DNA from: Luteibacter yeojuensis
GTDB lineage: Bacteria; Pseudomonadota; Gammaproteobacteria; Xanthomonadales; Rhodanobacteraceae
DNA length: 64,000 nucleotides
Direction of reading: 5' to 3'
Assembly: GCF_011742875.1 (NCBI RefSeq)
Contig: NZ_JAAQTL010000001.1
Span: 248,001-312,000, forward strand
Below are positions 54,167-64,000 of the stretch, one piece after another. The translations under genes were made by a program, and so were the position numbers. The notes below the pieces were generated by a model. It was not told the DNA's origin and made no database searches. It saw only the letters and a list, made by a program, of their open reading frames with translations. Within the stretch, counting starts at the first letter, position 1; the number at the start of each line of letters is the position of its first letter.

Positions 54167-56331
54167 GCCACTCCTGCTGCTCGCATGGCGCGAGCGAACC
54201 CGTCGCGCCCGCGGCGCCGGCTCCTGCCGGCACGGTTTACACCTGCCCGATGCACCCGGAGATCCGCCAGGACGGACCGGGCTCGTGCCCGAAGTGCGGC
54301 ATGGCCCTGGAGCCCGCGCTGCCTTCCCTGGACGACGACGATGGCGAAGTCCGCGCGCTCGGCCGGCGGCTGGCGCTGCTGCTCGTCCTGACCTTGCCGG
54401 TGGTCGCCGTCGCCATGGGGCCGCACCTGTTCGGATGGATGTGGCCGGAACCCTGGTCGTCCATCGCCCGCTGGGGCGAGGCACTGCTTGCCACGGGGGG
54501 GGTGCTGTGGGGCGGCGCGCCGTTCTTCGCGCGCGGTTGGCGCTCGCTCATTCCCTGGTCGCCGAACATGTACACCCTCATCGCGCTCGGTACCGGCGTG
54601 GCCTGGCTCTACAGCGCCATCGCGTTCGCGTGGCCTTCGCTGTTTCCGGCGGCGATGCGCGACATGCATGGACACGTGGCTGTCTATTTCGAGTCGGCGG
54701 CCGTGATCGTCACCCTGGTGACGCTCGGCGACTTCCTCGAGCTGCGTGCACGCCGGCGTACGGGCGAGGCGCTTCGCGGCCTGCTCGGCCTGGTGCCGAA
54801 GACCGCGCGGCGGATCGCGGAGGACGGTGCCGAGGAAGACGTTCCGCTGGAGCAGCTTCATGCCGGCGACCGCCTGCGCGTGAGGCCCGGAGAAAAAGTG
54901 CCGGCGGACGGCAGCGTGCTGGAAGGCGAAAGCCATGTGGACGAGTCGATGCTCACCGGCGAGGCCATGCCCGTGGCGAAGCGCCCCGGCGATGCGCTCA
55001 CCGGCGGTACGCAGAACCAGCATGGTGCGTTGACGATGCGCGTGGAGCACGTGGGTACCGACACGGTGCTGTCGCGCATCGTGGCGATGGTCGCCGAGGC
55101 GCAGCGTACGCGTGCGCCGTTGCAGCGCATGGCCGATAAGGTCGCGGCATGGTTCGTTCCCACCGTCGTTGCGGTGGCGGCGCTAGCCTTCGCCGCCTGG
55201 TGGGTTGCCGGTCCGCAGCCTGCGTTCGCGCATGCGCTGGTCGCCGCGGTGAGCGTGCTGATCGTCGCCTGTCCCTGCGCCCTCGGCCTGGCGACGCCCA
55301 TGTCGATCATGGTGGCGAGCGGGCGTGGCGCCCGCGCGGGCGTCCTGTTCCGCGACGCGGCAGCCATCGAGCGGCTGCGCGACGTCGATACGCTGGTGTT
55401 CGACAAGACGGGCACGCTTACCGAGGGGAAGCCCGTGCTGGTCGACGTCCGCACCTTCGGCTACGAACGCGCGAAGGCGCTGGCGTTCGCCGCGGCGGTG
55501 GAACGACCGAGCGAACATCCGCTGGCGGCGGCGATCGTCGCCGCGGCGGAAGCGGAGGGCATCGCGATACCGGCGGTGTCCGGCTTCCAGGTGGTCGTCG
55601 GCAGCGGTGTGAGCGGCACCGTCGACGGACACGACGTGGCCCTGGGTAACGCCCGGCTCATGGAAGCCGAGCGTGTGGAAGCCGGTGCCGCGCACGATGT
55701 CGCGGAGAAGCCGCGATCGAAGGGTGCGACGGCGATGTACCTTGCGGTCGACGGGCGGCTCGCCGCGATGCTGTCGTTGGCCGATGAGGTGAAGCCGTCG
55801 ACGAAGCCGGCGCTGGACGCTCTCCATGCGGCGGGCGTGCGCTTGGTGATGGCGACCGGCGACAACGAGGCGACCGCCAGGGCACTGGCGTCGTCGCTGC
55901 CGATCGACGAGGTGCACGCTGGCGTCTCGCCGGAGGACAAGGCGCGCCTGGTCGCGGCGCTGAAGACGAAGGGCGCGACGGTGGCCATGGCCGGCGATGG
56001 CGTGAACGATGCGCCGGCCCTTGCGGCGGCGGATATCGGCATCGGCATGGGCAACGGCAGCGACATCGCCATCCAGAGCGCCTCGGTCACCTTGCTGAAA
56101 GGCGATCTCGCCGGCATCGCGCGGGCACGGGCGCTCTCCGAGGCGACAGTGCGGAACATCCGGCAGAACCTGTTCTTCGCCTTCGTCTACAACGCGGTGG
56201 GCGTGCCCGTGGCGGCCGGGGTGCTGTATCCGTTCTTCGGCATCGTGCTGTCGCCGATGCTGGCGGCTTTCGCGATGAGCCTCAGCTCCGTGTCGGTGGT
56301 AGGGAACGCGCTGAGGCTGAGGCAACCTTGA
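54163..56331 (+). CDS. copA: Copper-exporting P1B-type ATPase CopA
   Basis: A 722-residue inner-membrane pump. In place of classical HMA domains the N-terminus has SCCSHG and the zinc-ribbon-like heavy-metal-binding segment [22 protein letters not shown]. Eight transmembrane helices are predicted by pattern. The ion-binding CPC (Cys370-Pro-Cys372) lies in [12 protein letters not shown]. The phosphorylation Asp414 is in [10 protein letters not shown], with the actuator TGE in [11 protein letters not shown] and the hinge [10 protein letters not shown]. The C-terminal [14 protein letters not shown] and [20 protein letters not shown] are typical of Cu+-ATPases. It is co-transcribed with the MerR regulator. 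Confidence 0.95.
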   Translation: MSHSCCSHGASEPVAPAAPAPAGTVYTCPMHPEIRQDGPGSCPKCGMALEPALPSLDDDDGEVRALGRRLALLLVLTLPVVAVAMGPHLFGWMWPEPWSSIARWGEALLATGGVLWGGAPFFARGWRSLIPWSPNMYTLIALGTGVAWLYSAIAFAWPSLFPAAMRDMHGHVAVYFESAAVIVTLVTLGDFLELRARRRTGEALRGLLGLVPKTARRIAEDGAEEDVPLEQLHAGDRLRVRPGEKVPADGSVLEGESHVDESMLTGEAMPVAKRPGDALTGGTQNQHGALTMRVEHVGTDTVLSRIVAMVAEAQRTRAPLQRMADKVAAWFVPTVVAVAALAFAAWWVAGPQPAFAHALVAAVSVLIVACPCALGLATPMSIMVASGRGARAGVLFRDAAAIERLRDVDTLVFDKTGTLTEGKPVLVDVRTFGYERAKALAFAAAVERPSEHPLAAAIVAAAEAEGIAIPAVSGFQVVVGSGVSGTVDGHDVALGNARLMEAERVEAGAAHDVAEKPRSKGATAMYLAVDGRLAAMLSLADEVKPSTKPALDALHAAGVRLVMATGDNEATARALASSLPIDEVHAGVSPEDKARLVAALKTKGATVAMAGDGVNDAPALAAADIGIGMGNGSDIAIQSASVTLLKGDLAGIARARALSEATVRNIRQNLFFAFVYNAVGVPVAAGVLYPFFGIVLSPMLAAFAMSLSSVSVVGNALRLRQP

Positions 56332-56372
56332 GACCGTATCGCTCGACAACCTGCTGGCCCGCTGCCGCGGGA

Positions 56373-56497
56373 TCGCCGGCATAGCCGGCTCCCCCAAGGT
56401 TCCTTCCGGGCCTGCTCTTGTGTAGGAGCCGCTATAGCGGCGAGGGCAATCTTGCGAGGATGTCGCGAGGCTTCCTCGCCGCTATAGCGGCTCCTAC
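56373..56497. repeat. Cluster of three REP elements between copA and GH92
   Basis: An inverted type-B element (TCGCCGGCATAGCCGGCTCC) starts at 56373. A forward type-A element (GTAGGAGCCGCTATAGCGGC) starts at 56422, and its inverted mate starts at 56476. They lie between convergent genes. The type-A copies have identical TATA-centred cores. Confidence 0.9.
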
Positions 56498-56515
56498 AAC
56501 CGGCATGACGGATCG

Positions 56516-58921
56516 TCAGCGCTTTACGTCGAACGAGGGCGGGGCGTCGGCTTCCTTCGTCGCCCAACCCTTGTTGGGCTTGTCCGACAGGTCGAATTCC
56601 AGTTTGCCGCCCTTCAGGGCGAACGACTCGGGCAGCCAGGCGCGGGAAGTCGTCTTGTCGTCCACTTTCAGCGCCGCGACATATGGCTTGCCGTCGCCGG
56701 CGTTGGGCGCGTCGATGACGATGTCGCCGTTTTCACGATGCACCACGGCGCGCGTGAAGAGGGGGCTGCCGACGACCATCTCGGCACGACCGGGGATCGA
56801 CGGGTAGATGCCCAGCGCCGCGAACACGTACCAGGACGACATTTCGCCGAGATCGTCGTTGCCCGGAATGCCGTTCGGCGCGTTGACCCAGAGGGTATCC
56901 AGTACCCGACGGACGAGTTCCTGCGTCTTCCACGGCTGGCCCGCGTAGTTGTAAAGCCAGGGCGTGCCGATGGACGGCTCGTTGTCCAGTTCGGCGTGCA
57001 GCGGGCCGGACTTCGTGACGGCGAAGCTGCCATCCGGCTGGTAGAAGAACGCGTCCAGGCGTTTGCGTGCCTTGTCCCGGCCGCCCATGGCCTCGAACAG
57101 GCCGCCGACGTTGAACGGGACCATCCACACGTACTGCGCCGCGCTGCCCTCGACGAAACCGTCCCCGGTCGACGGCGTGAAAGCGTGCGGCGCTTCCTTG
57201 TCGTCGTCCTTCACGAGCGCCCAGCTGCCGTCCGCGTTGCGGTTGCGGATGTAGCCGCCTTCCGGCGTGGCCTTGGGATCGAACAGGTTGCGCCAGTACT
57301 GCGCGCGTTCGAGGAAGCGCGCGGAGGTGGCCTTGTCGCCGAGGCGATCGGCGAGCGAGCTGATGCCGAACTCCGCCGCGACGGTTTCCAGCGTATCCGC
57401 CGCCGGGCCCCAGGCCGGCGCACCGACCGGGATGTAATGCAGCTTCAGCCACGCATCCAGGCCGGGACGCTGGCCGACGCATTCCACCTCGCAACCGTCG
57501 TGCGAGGTATCCAGTGCCGTCGGGTTATCGGCCGCGTGGACCAGGGAGGCGAGGGCACCCTTCGCGTCGAAGTCGCGGGCACCGAAGGCGTACACGCCCG
57601 CGACGGCCGCTGCGGCCGGATCGCCGTTCATCACGTGCGTGCCGCCGTTGTTGTGCGTCCAGCGGTCCCACACACCGTTGTTCTGCTGCGCCTGGTTGTG
57701 CAGGCTCTGCGCGATGTCGCTGGCTGTCTTCGGTTCCAGCCACGCCACCAGCGGCAGCTGCGACCGGTACACGTCCCAGCCGGAGAAGTTCGCATACTGC
57801 GCCTTCTGGTTGCCGGAGACGCGGTGCACCTTGTTGTCGAAGCCGCGGTATTCGCCGTTGACGTCGCTGAAGACATTGGGATGCATCAGGGAGTGGTAGA
57901 GCGCCGTGTAGAACACGGTGCGCTGGTCCGCCGTGCCACCTTCCACGTCGATGTGCGAGAGGCGGGCGTTCCACGCCGCCACGGCCTTGTCGCGCAGCGC
58001 TTCGAACGTCGTGCCCTTGGGATTCTCGGCGTCCAGGTTGGCCTGGGCGTTCGCGGCGCTCACATAGGAAATACCGACGCGCACGTTGACCGTGCGCGTG
58101 CCCTTCGCGAAGCCCACCCACGCGCCGGAACCCTTACCTGCCTCGGGGAAGCCCTTGGGGCCGTACCCGGTGCCGCCTTCCGCCTGCGTGCCGCCCTTGT
58201 TCACAGTGGTGTCGTGCCATGCGCCGGTGGACGCGAACGGCTGGTCGAACTCGGCGACGAAGTAGAGCGTGTAATAGCTGCGGCGGTCGGCTTCGTTGAT
58301 GTAACCGCAGAAGTTGCCGCTGGTGACTTCGCCCGAGATCCGGCCATGGGCCTTGTCGACGCTCACCTTCGCGCTTTCGGAGCCCACTTCGGAATCGGAT
58401 GCGCGAACCAGCACGTTCACCGGCTTGCCGGCAGGGAAGGCGAAGCGTGCCGCCCCGCTGTGCAGTGCGGCGGTCAGATCGACGGCCACGCCATTGTCCA
58501 GCGCCACCCTGTAGTGCCCGGCCTTGGCGGTTTCGTTCGCGTGCGAGAACTTCGAGGCATATGCGTGGCGGAAATCCGTGGACGGCGACACGGTCACGTC
58601 CTCGGTGACCGGCATGATCGGCACGTCGCCCGAGGCGCCCCCGCAACCCCAGCCTTCGACATTGGTCAGGCTGAAACCGCGGATGGCGTCGGCGCGGTAT
58701 TCGTAACCGCCCGGCGCGGCGATGGGCGCCTTCTTGCCGGGCAGCGGCGACGCCTCGGGGCTGAACTGGAGCATGCCGAACGGCACCACGGCCCCGGGGA
58801 AGACGTTGCCTCCGTTGGTGGTCCCGATCAGCGGGTTCACCAGGTCGGCGGGAGCCGTGGCAGCGGCCGCGAGGGCGGGAACAAGGGCGGCGGCGAGGGC
58901 GATCGGATGCAGGGCGCGCAA
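56516..58921 (-). CDS. GH92 alpha-mannosidase (canonical catalytic residues)
   Basis: An 801-residue exported enzyme with signal peptide MRALHPIALAAALVPALAAAA. GH92 marks: ADLVNPLIGTTNGGNVFPGAVVPFG at the mature N-terminus, FSLTNVEGWGCGG, RTVFYTALYHSLMHPN, SGWDVYRSQLPL, NEPSIGTPWLYNYAGQPWKTQ with the catalytic-acid Glu intact, and PGNDDLGEMSSWYVF with the base Asp pair. It should remove alpha-linked mannose from the non-reducing end, using Ca2+. It is a lone gene, about 21 kb from the other GH92 locus. A degenerate dyad upstream (58941-58965) does not clearly match the LacI operator. Confidence 0.93.
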   Translation of the reverse strand: MRALHPIALAAALVPALAAAATAPADLVNPLIGTTNGGNVFPGAVVPFGMLQFSPEASPLPGKKAPIAAPGGYEYRADAIRGFSLTNVEGWGCGGASGDVPIMPVTEDVTVSPSTDFRHAYASKFSHANETAKAGHYRVALDNGVAVDLTAALHSGAARFAFPAGKPVNVLVRASDSEVGSESAKVSVDKAHGRISGEVTSGNFCGYINEADRRSYYTLYFVAEFDQPFASTGAWHDTTVNKGGTQAEGGTGYGPKGFPEAGKGSGAWVGFAKGTRTVNVRVGISYVSAANAQANLDAENPKGTTFEALRDKAVAAWNARLSHIDVEGGTADQRTVFYTALYHSLMHPNVFSDVNGEYRGFDNKVHRVSGNQKAQYANFSGWDVYRSQLPLVAWLEPKTASDIAQSLHNQAQQNNGVWDRWTHNNGGTHVMNGDPAAAAVAGVYAFGARDFDAKGALASLVHAADNPTALDTSHDGCEVECVGQRPGLDAWLKLHYIPVGAPAWGPAADTLETVAAEFGISSLADRLGDKATSARFLERAQYWRNLFDPKATPEGGYIRNRNADGSWALVKDDDKEAPHAFTPSTGDGFVEGSAAQYVWMVPFNVGGLFEAMGGRDKARKRLDAFFYQPDGSFAVTKSGPLHAELDNEPSIGTPWLYNYAGQPWKTQELVRRVLDTLWVNAPNGIPGNDDLGEMSSWYVFAALGIYPSIPGRAEMVVGSPLFTRAVVHRENGDIVIDAPNAGDGKPYVAALKVDDKTTSRAWLPESFALKGGKLEFDLSDKPNKGWATKEADAPPSFDVKR

Positions 58922-59003
58922 GGTGAACCTCCGTAAACCGGGATTTATCTCGATTGAAATCGCTTGCGTGACTTTTGTCCCATGCCAACGGTCACGGTCG
59001 GGG

Positions 59004-59879
59004 TTACCAGAGAATGCCGTCGACCGGTTGTACCGGCTGGAGCCCGTGCGTCTCGCCGAGGGTGTCGCGCAGGTCGATCTCGATGCCGCGCGTGAGGGTG
59101 GTGAGTGGTACGTCGTCTTCGCGGTTCTCGAAAGGATTCTGCATGTCGTTGCCGATCTGCAGCAGCGCGAGGAACAGGAAGCCCGCCACGGTGGAGCCCA
59201 GCGGCGTGTAGAGGCCCAGGGTCTCCACGAGGCCCAGCGGCAGCAGCAGGCAGAAGCCGTGCGTGAAGATGGCGGGGTAGGCCGAGTACTGCTGCGGCAG
59301 CGGCGTGTTCTTGATCCGCTCCATGCCGCCCTGCGCGTTGGAGATGTCGCTCATCGTGCGCGCGAAGGTCGCCAGGAGGATCGGATCCGGCCTGGCGGCA
59401 GACACCGTGGCCGCCGTGCGGGTATGGATGGCGTTGGGCACGTTCGCCACCGAGCGCAGCCGCTCGACCTCGTCGGCGGAGAGGCGGCCGGCGAGTTCGT
59501 CCCACGGCGCTTGACGACGCAGATGCAGGCGGAGGGCGTGCACATAGGCGATGTGCCGATGGATTATCGCGGTCGCGGCATCCCTGTCCGAAAGAAGCGT
59601 GAGGGCATCGCGGGCGAGGGTGCGCGAGGTGTTGACCATCGCGCCCCAAAGCGTGCGTGCTTCCCACCAACGGGCATAGGCCGTGGTGTTGCGGAAGCTC
59701 AGGTAGACCGCGACGGCGGAACCCAGGAGCGTGACCGGCAAGGCGGGGAACTCCAGCCAGACGGGATCCACGAGGTACCAGAAGGCGGTTACCGCGATAT
59801 CCCAGGCCAGCAGCCAGATCAACGGCTTGCCGACGTAATGCAGGATGTGCCCGAGATGGGCCCGTCCCGGAAGGATCAC
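59004..59879 (-). CDS. Bestrophin-family anion channel protein
   Basis: A 291-residue membrane protein. The GTG at 59879 overlaps the carbonic anhydrase stop (GTGA) and gives the start ILPGRAHLGHILHYVGKP, which fits bacterial bestrophins. Family features are LSFRNTTAYARWWEARTLWGAMVN, the central KNTPLPQQYSAYP and the late IGNDMQNPFENREDDVPLTTL. Bacterial bestrophins form pentameric channels; homologues elsewhere conduct chloride or bicarbonate. The overlap with a beta-carbonic anhydrase favours a bicarbonate role, which is inferred. Confidence 0.9.
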   Translation of the reverse strand: MILPGRAHLGHILHYVGKPLIWLLAWDIAVTAFWYLVDPVWLEFPALPVTLLGSAVAVYLSFRNTTAYARWWEARTLWGAMVNTSRTLARDALTLLSDRDAATAIIHRHIAYVHALRLHLRRQAPWDELAGRLSADEVERLRSVANVPNAIHTRTAATVSAARPDPILLATFARTMSDISNAQGGMERIKNTPLPQQYSAYPAIFTHGFCLLLPLGLVETLGLYTPLGSTVAGFLFLALLQIGNDMQNPFENREDDVPLTTLTRGIEIDLRDTLGETHGLQPVQPVDGILW

Positions 59880-60541
59880 ACCCCGTGCTCGCGCTGGATG
59901 GCTTCGGACAGCGGGATGAAGCGGTCGCTCTCCTGATCGAGCACGGACACCTTGCCGTCGCCGATGTCGTAGACCCACCCCTGCAAGGTGATGGCATCGT
60001 TGGCGCGCGCCGCGGCCACCGCGGGGTGGGTACGCAGGTGGGCGAGCTGGAGGCGGACGTTCTCCTCGATCAGTGCCTGCATCACGGCCGATTCGTCGAG
60101 CTTGCGCGCGAACACGGCGCTCCTGGCCGCCTGCGCGTTGCGCAGCCAGGCCTCGACGGTGGGCAGGTCCTTCGTGGATTCGGGCATGAGCAGTCCCTTC
60201 ATCGCACCGCAGTCCGTGTGGCCGCAGATGACGACATGGCGGACGCGCAGCACCATCACCGCGAATTCGACCACGGCGGACACGCCGCCGAGCATCTCGC
60301 CGTAGCCTGGCACGATGTTGCCGATGTTGCGGCAGACGAACAGCTCGCCCGGCTGGGTCTGGGTGAGCAGCTCCGGCACGACGCGGGAATCCGCACAGGT
60401 GATGAACAGGGTATGCGGGCTCTGGCCCTCGGCCAGCTGACTGAACAGCGCTTCGCTCTCGGGGAAGACCTTGTGGCTGAAGTCCTCGACGCCTCTGAGC
60501 AGGCCGAGCAGGCTGTCGTCGCGGGGGGTGTCCTGGGTCAT
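59876..60541 (-). CDS. can: Beta-carbonic anhydrase
   Basis: A 221-residue cytoplasmic zinc enzyme that interconverts CO2 and bicarbonate. Zinc ligands are Cys49 (with Asp51 and Arg53 in CADSR), His108 and Cys111 (CGHTDCGAMKG). The conserved FVCRNIGNIVP is present. Length and motifs match E. coli Can. The Met at 60541 is chosen; a longer in-frame reading runs into a REP element. Its stop overlaps the GTG of the bestrophin gene. Confidence 0.96.
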   Translation of the reverse strand: MTQDTPRDDSLLGLLRGVEDFSHKVFPESEALFSQLAEGQSPHTLFITCADSRVVPELLTQTQPGELFVCRNIGNIVPGYGEMLGGVSAVVEFAVMVLRVRHVVICGHTDCGAMKGLLMPESTKDLPTVEAWLRNAQAARSAVFARKLDESAVMQALIEENVRLQLAHLRTHPAVAAARANDAITLQGWVYDIGDGKVSVLDQESDRFIPLSEAIQREHGV

Positions 60542-60644
60542 TGCGCTTACCTCGGGAGATCGGGCCGCGCGAATGCGCGGCAACCGGGGAAGTTTATGAC
60601 AAAGCGGGGCAGGACGGATTCGCAGCAGTATGGAGAACCTCCCT

Positions 60645-60727
60645 GTAGGAGCCGCTATAGCGGCGAGGGGAATGTGCCTCGCCGCTTCATCGCTCCGTGG
60701 GCTTCTCGCCGCTATAGCGGCTCCCAC
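60645..60727. repeat. Inverted REP pair downstream of gcvP
   Basis: The forward copy GTAGGAGCCGCTATAGCGGC starts at 60645. An inverted copy TCGCCGCTATAGCGGCTCCC starts at 60706. A third, half-eroded copy (CTCGCCGCTTCATCGCTCC) lies between. The second ends directly beside the gcvP terminator. Confidence 0.88.
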
Positions 60728-60734
60728 AAAAAAA

Positions 60735-60757
60735 GCCGCCCTGCGAGGCAGGGCGGC
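60735..60757 (-). terminator. Rho-independent terminator of gcvP
   Basis: On the minus strand GCCGCCCTG-CCTCG-CAGGGCGGC forms a 9-bp stem followed by seven T (the A-run at 60728-60734). It lies 7 bases after the gcvP stop codon. Confidence 0.93.
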
Positions 60758-60764
60758 TTTGGGC

Positions 60765-63629
<2,865 letters not shown>

Positions 63630-63680
63630 GGGCTTTGGAGGCATCCGGAATAACGTGCCGTGCCGGCACGTGGGGCGCCC

Positions 63681-63840
63681 CTCTGTCCTTTTGCCTGAGA
63701 GTTTGGAGGCGTGGAGCCCCTTGCACCTTCGGCGCCGGATCGAACCGGTCTCTCCAGAGTGATGACTGCGCGGTGGTATGGGAGCCTGAGCGATTACGGG
63801 CGTTGCGCCTTCGGCAGCGGGTCCTTCCGCTTCTCCCACC
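63681..63840 (-). promoter_or_regulatory. Tandem glycine riboswitch upstream of gcvP
   Basis: On the minus strand two glycine aptamers follow each other. Aptamer 1 (63840-63771) starts GGTGGGAGAAGCGG and contains CTGCCGAAGGCGCAA and CGCTCAGGCTCCCAT. Aptamer 2 (63759-63681) starts CTCTGGAGAGACCGG, contains GCGCCGAAGGTGCAAGGGG and ends AACTCTCAGGCAAAAGGAC. The paired GCCGAAGG and CTCAGG blocks are diagnostic. The leader ends about 50 bases before the gcvP ATG. I see no clear T-tailed terminator after it, so control may be translational. Confidence 0.93.
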
Positions 63841-63856
63841 GGGCCTTACCGGGCTG

Positions 63857-63886
63857 ATTATACAGGGCTGCGGGCGCGGATGTCGG
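63857..63886 (-). promoter_or_regulatory. Sigma70-type promoter of the gcvP leader
   Basis: On the minus strand TATAAT (63862-63857) is a perfect -10 element, with CCGACA (63886-63881) 18 bases upstream as -35. Transcription would begin about 10 bases before aptamer 1. From 63887 to the window end no gene is supported. Confidence 0.75.
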
Positions 63887-64000
63887 TCGTTTTCGCTCTG
63901 GACGCCGGGTTGGCGTGGGGCCGCGTAGGAAGGGACCGGCTGAGGTGTCAGGGATGCCACCCCTCCCAAGTGGGTCGGCTGGTCTTGGAGTGAGCGGCAG

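Noticed and set aside
58941..58965. Possible LacI operator before the second GH92 gene
   Set aside because: ATTTATCTCGATTGAAAT is only weakly dyadic and does not match TTGGATCGATCCAA.

Overview
The DNA is GC-rich, densely coded and fully chromosomal in character. The gene content suggests a gammaproteobacterium of the Xanthomonadales, most likely the Rhodanobacteraceae (Luteibacter/Dyella-like). Supporting points are a large TonB-dependent receptor next to GH92/GH2 glycosidases, an Slp lipoprotein, an egtB-egtD pair, a perfect Clp/CRP-type palindrome, and several extragenic REP palindromes built on GGAGCCGCTATAGCGGC. The placement is inferred from gene content and motifs only.

Layout. 0-18.7 kb is mostly housekeeping: a small hydrolase with rlmKL, a divergent MocR regulator/flavin-nucleotide-binding protein pair, egtB-egtD (ergothioneine), mfd, a CDF metal transporter, an Slp lipoprotein, rlmJ, two small hypotheticals, and a nucleotide-sugar dehydrogenase/epimerase pair. 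18.7-19.3 kb is a scar holding the C-terminal stub of an SRPBCC/AHSA1 gene. 19.3-27.9 kb is a tightly coupled four-gene operon: a CHAT-protease/SIR2 fusion, a membrane-anchored STAND NTPase with a WD40-like propeller, a C25/caspase-like peptidase, and an alpha/beta hydrolase. It has the composition of a conflict (immunity or programmed death) system and is the best candidate here for an undescribed system. 28.0-31.1 kb, behind a Clp-type site, carries a SonM-like borosin peptide-backbone N-methyltransferase, a small candidate precursor and a coupled diguanylate cyclase.

31.1-38.9 kb is a glycan-use locus (GH2, GH92, TonB-dependent receptor) with two LacI-type operators. 39.1-52.0 kb is a type I secretion operon (HlyB-like ABC exporter, HlyD-like adaptor, small membrane protein) with its probable cargo, a 2920-residue RTX protein. 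52.2-56.3 kb holds an exported barrel-like protein, a DUF1275 membrane protein and a MerR-copA metal-efflux operon. 56.5-64 kb holds a second GH92 enzyme, a bestrophin-family channel translationally coupled to a beta-carbonic anhydrase, and gcvP under a tandem glycine riboswitch.

Many junctions are ATGA or GTGA stop/start overlaps, so several pairs are probably translationally coupled. REP pairs sit mostly in convergent or inter-operon gaps.
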